Translations under genes and position numbers: made by a program
Part shown: positions 62,450-64,000 of the stretch, one piece after another
Layout: each line of letters starts with the position of its first letter
Position numbering within the stretch: the stretch's first letter is position 1
The notes under the pieces: model-generated
Told to the model about the DNA's origin: nothing
What the model saw: the letters and a program-made list of their open reading frames with translations, nothing else
The model's database searches: none
Source: Numida meleagris
Lineage: Eukaryota; Chordata; Aves; Galliformes; Numididae
DNA length: 64,000 bases
Direction of reading: 5' to 3'
Assembly: GCF_002078875.1 (NCBI RefSeq)
Contig: NC_034409.1
Span: 64,882,538 to 64,946,537 of the forward strand

Positions 62450-64000
62450 TTGGGTTGAAAAGGACCTCAAAGATCATTGAGTCTCAACCCCCCTGCTGAG
62501 TGCAGGGTCGCCAACCACTAGACCAGGCTGCCCAGAGCCACGTCCAGTCTGGCCTTGAATGCCTCCAGGGACGGGGCATCCACAACTTCCCTGGGCAACC
62601 TGTTCCAGTGCGTCACCACCCTCTGTGTGAAAAACTTCCTCCTAATATCTAACCTAAATCTCCCCTGTCTCAGCTTAAAACCATTCCCCCTTGTCCTATC
62701 GCTATCCTCCCTCACAAACAATCGTTCCCCCTCCTGTTTATACGCTCCCTTCAAGTATTGGAAGGCCACAATGAGGTCTCCCCGGAGCCTTCTCTTCTCC
62801 AAACTAAACAAGCCCAGTTCCCTCAACCTTTCCTCATAGGAGAGGTGCTCCAGCCCTCTGATCATCTTGGTCACCCTCCTCTGAACTCGTTCCAAGAGCT
62901 CCACGTCCTTCTTGTGCTGGGGGCCCCAGGCCTGGACACAGTACTCCAGATGGGCCCTCACAAGAGCCAAGTAGAGGGGGACCACCACCTCCCTCTCCCT
63001 GCGAACCACTCCTCTTTTAATGCAGCCCAGAACATAGTTGGCCCTCCGGGCTGCCAGCACACACTGCTGGCTCATGTCCAGCTTCTCGTCCACCAGGAAC
63101 CCCAAGTCCCTTTCCGCAGGGCTGCTTTCAAGGAGTTCTTCCCCCAGGTTGTATAAATACCTGGGATTGCTCTGGCCCAAGTGCAGCACCCTGCACTTGG
63201 CCTTGTTGAACCTCATTAGGTTCTCGTGGGCCAACTTGTCCAGCCTGTCCAGGTCCCTCTGGATGGCTTCCCTTCCTTCCAATGTATCGACTGCACCGCT
63301 CAACTTGGTGTCATCTGCAGACTTGCTGAGGGTGCACTTGATTCCATCGTCTATGTCATTGATAAAGACATTGAAGAGCACTGGTCCCAGGACTGAGCCT
63401 TGGGGGACACCACTCGTGACCAGCCTCCACCCTGACACAGAACCATTTATTACAACCCTTCGGCTGCGACCAGCCAACCAGTTCTTAACCCACAGAACAG
63501 TCCATCCTTCAAATCCATACCTCTCCAATTTGGAGAGAAGGATGTGATGAGGGACCCTGTCAAAGGCTTTGGAGAATCCAGGTAGATGACATCCATCGCC
63601 CTCCTCCCATCCACCAATGCCATCACTTCATCGCAGAAGGCCACCATATTGGTCAGGCAAGATCTACCCTTGGTGAAGCCATGCTGGCTGTCTCGGATCA
63701 CCTCCTTGTCACGTATGTGCCTTAACATGTCTTCTAGGAGAATCTGCTCCATGATCTTCCCAGGCACAGAGGTGAGGCTCACCGGCCTGTAGTTCTCTGG
63801 GTCATCCTTTCTCCCTTTCTTAAAAATGGGAGTAATGTTTCCCTTTCTCCAGCCACCTGGGACTTCACCGGACAGCCATGATTTTTCAAATATGATGGAG
63901 AGAGGCTCGGCAACCACATCAGCCATCTCTCTCAGAACCCTAGGATGGATGTCATCTAGCCCCATGGACTTCCACACATTCAGTTTCAAGAGGAGGTCTC
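62407..64000 (-). mobile_element. Long CR1 LINE with reverse transcriptase ORF2, running off the right edge
   Basis: At least 1,594 bp, 3' end at 62407. On the minus strand, frame 63989-63450 gives the RT N-terminal part: [53 protein letters not shown] and [18 protein letters not shown], to DVIYLDS. A frameshift near 63575 then moves to frame 63528-62518: [53 protein letters not shown], then the C-terminal domain. Ser replaces the usual Phe before the A-D-D motif. The frame stops early at 62518, after ALGSLV. Endonuclease and ORF1 regions lie outside the window, if present. Not functional as it stands. Confidence 0.95.

Larger units (their letters stand above)
43074..64000 (+). other. Large intron (partial) after exon 8
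   Basis: At least 20.9 kb from GTAAGA to the right edge. Recognised contents: AT-rich repeat 44861-44960, GATT tetranucleotide repeat 45014-45051, CR1/mariner composite 56298-56958, a possible CR1 tail 57296-57360 and the long CR1 from 62407. The stretches 45100-56290 and 57400-62400 show no gene or transposon that I recognise. Several AT-rich, homeodomain-site-like stretches could be conserved non-coding elements, but that cannot be judged from one genome. Confidence 0.7.

Noticed and set aside
63038..63547. 169-codon + strand frame over the right-edge CR1 (and its twin at 38069-38668 minus)
   Set aside because: Antisense shadow of CR1 ORF2; the same peptide appears opposite both copies because the DNA is repeated.
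1..64000. CRISPR arrays, tRNA/rRNA genes, bacterial-type defence or biosynthetic clusters
   Set aside because: No regularly spaced direct repeats, no cloverleaf genes, and the intron/exon plus LINE content is that of a vertebrate genome.

Overview
The window looks like a piece of a bird genome, most likely a galliform (chicken-like). It is AT-rich, has short coding islands separated by kilobases of intron, carries several chicken-repeat-1 (CR1) LINEs, and holds three copies of a mariner-type DNA transposon of the kind known in chicken as Galluhop. There are no bacterial-style genes, operons, CRISPR arrays, tRNAs or rRNAs.

One host gene spans the window on the + strand. Eight consecutive coding exons (4800-4995, 8406-8528, 15791-15922, 22031-22145, 23844-23974, 30639-30827, 41931-42024, 42979-43073) each have AG acceptors and GT donors. 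They join in one frame with compatible splice phases into about 358 residues, which I read as the middle of a class II phosphoinositide 3-kinase, best match PIK3C2G. The order is: end of the Ras-binding-like region, the C2 domain, then the first part of the helical (PIK accessory) domain. The N-terminus and the promoter should lie upstream of base 1. The rest of the helical domain, the kinase domain and the C-terminal PX and C2 domains should lie beyond base 64000. I found no further exon in the 20.9 kb after the eighth.

By region: 1-4799 is non-coding, with a diverged local duplication and one CR1 fragment. 4800-24000 holds exons 1-5 (numbered within this window), two mariner copies and one 3' CR1. 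24000-31000 holds an ancient CR1-like remnant, a younger CR1, an unclassified moderate-GC block, a short CR1 and exon 6. 31000-43100 holds a second ancient CR1-like remnant, a CR1 nested inside an older CR1, and exons 7-8. 43100-64000 is one large intron with little recognisable until a CR1/mariner composite at 56.3-57.0 kb and a long CR1 that runs off the right edge.

I do not see a new multi-gene system. The most notable items are the nested CR1 with an apparent 6-bp target duplication, a Ser replacing the usual Phe beside the catalytic acidic pair in two CR1 copies, three mariner copies with three different internal deletions, and several small unexplained tandem or local duplications.
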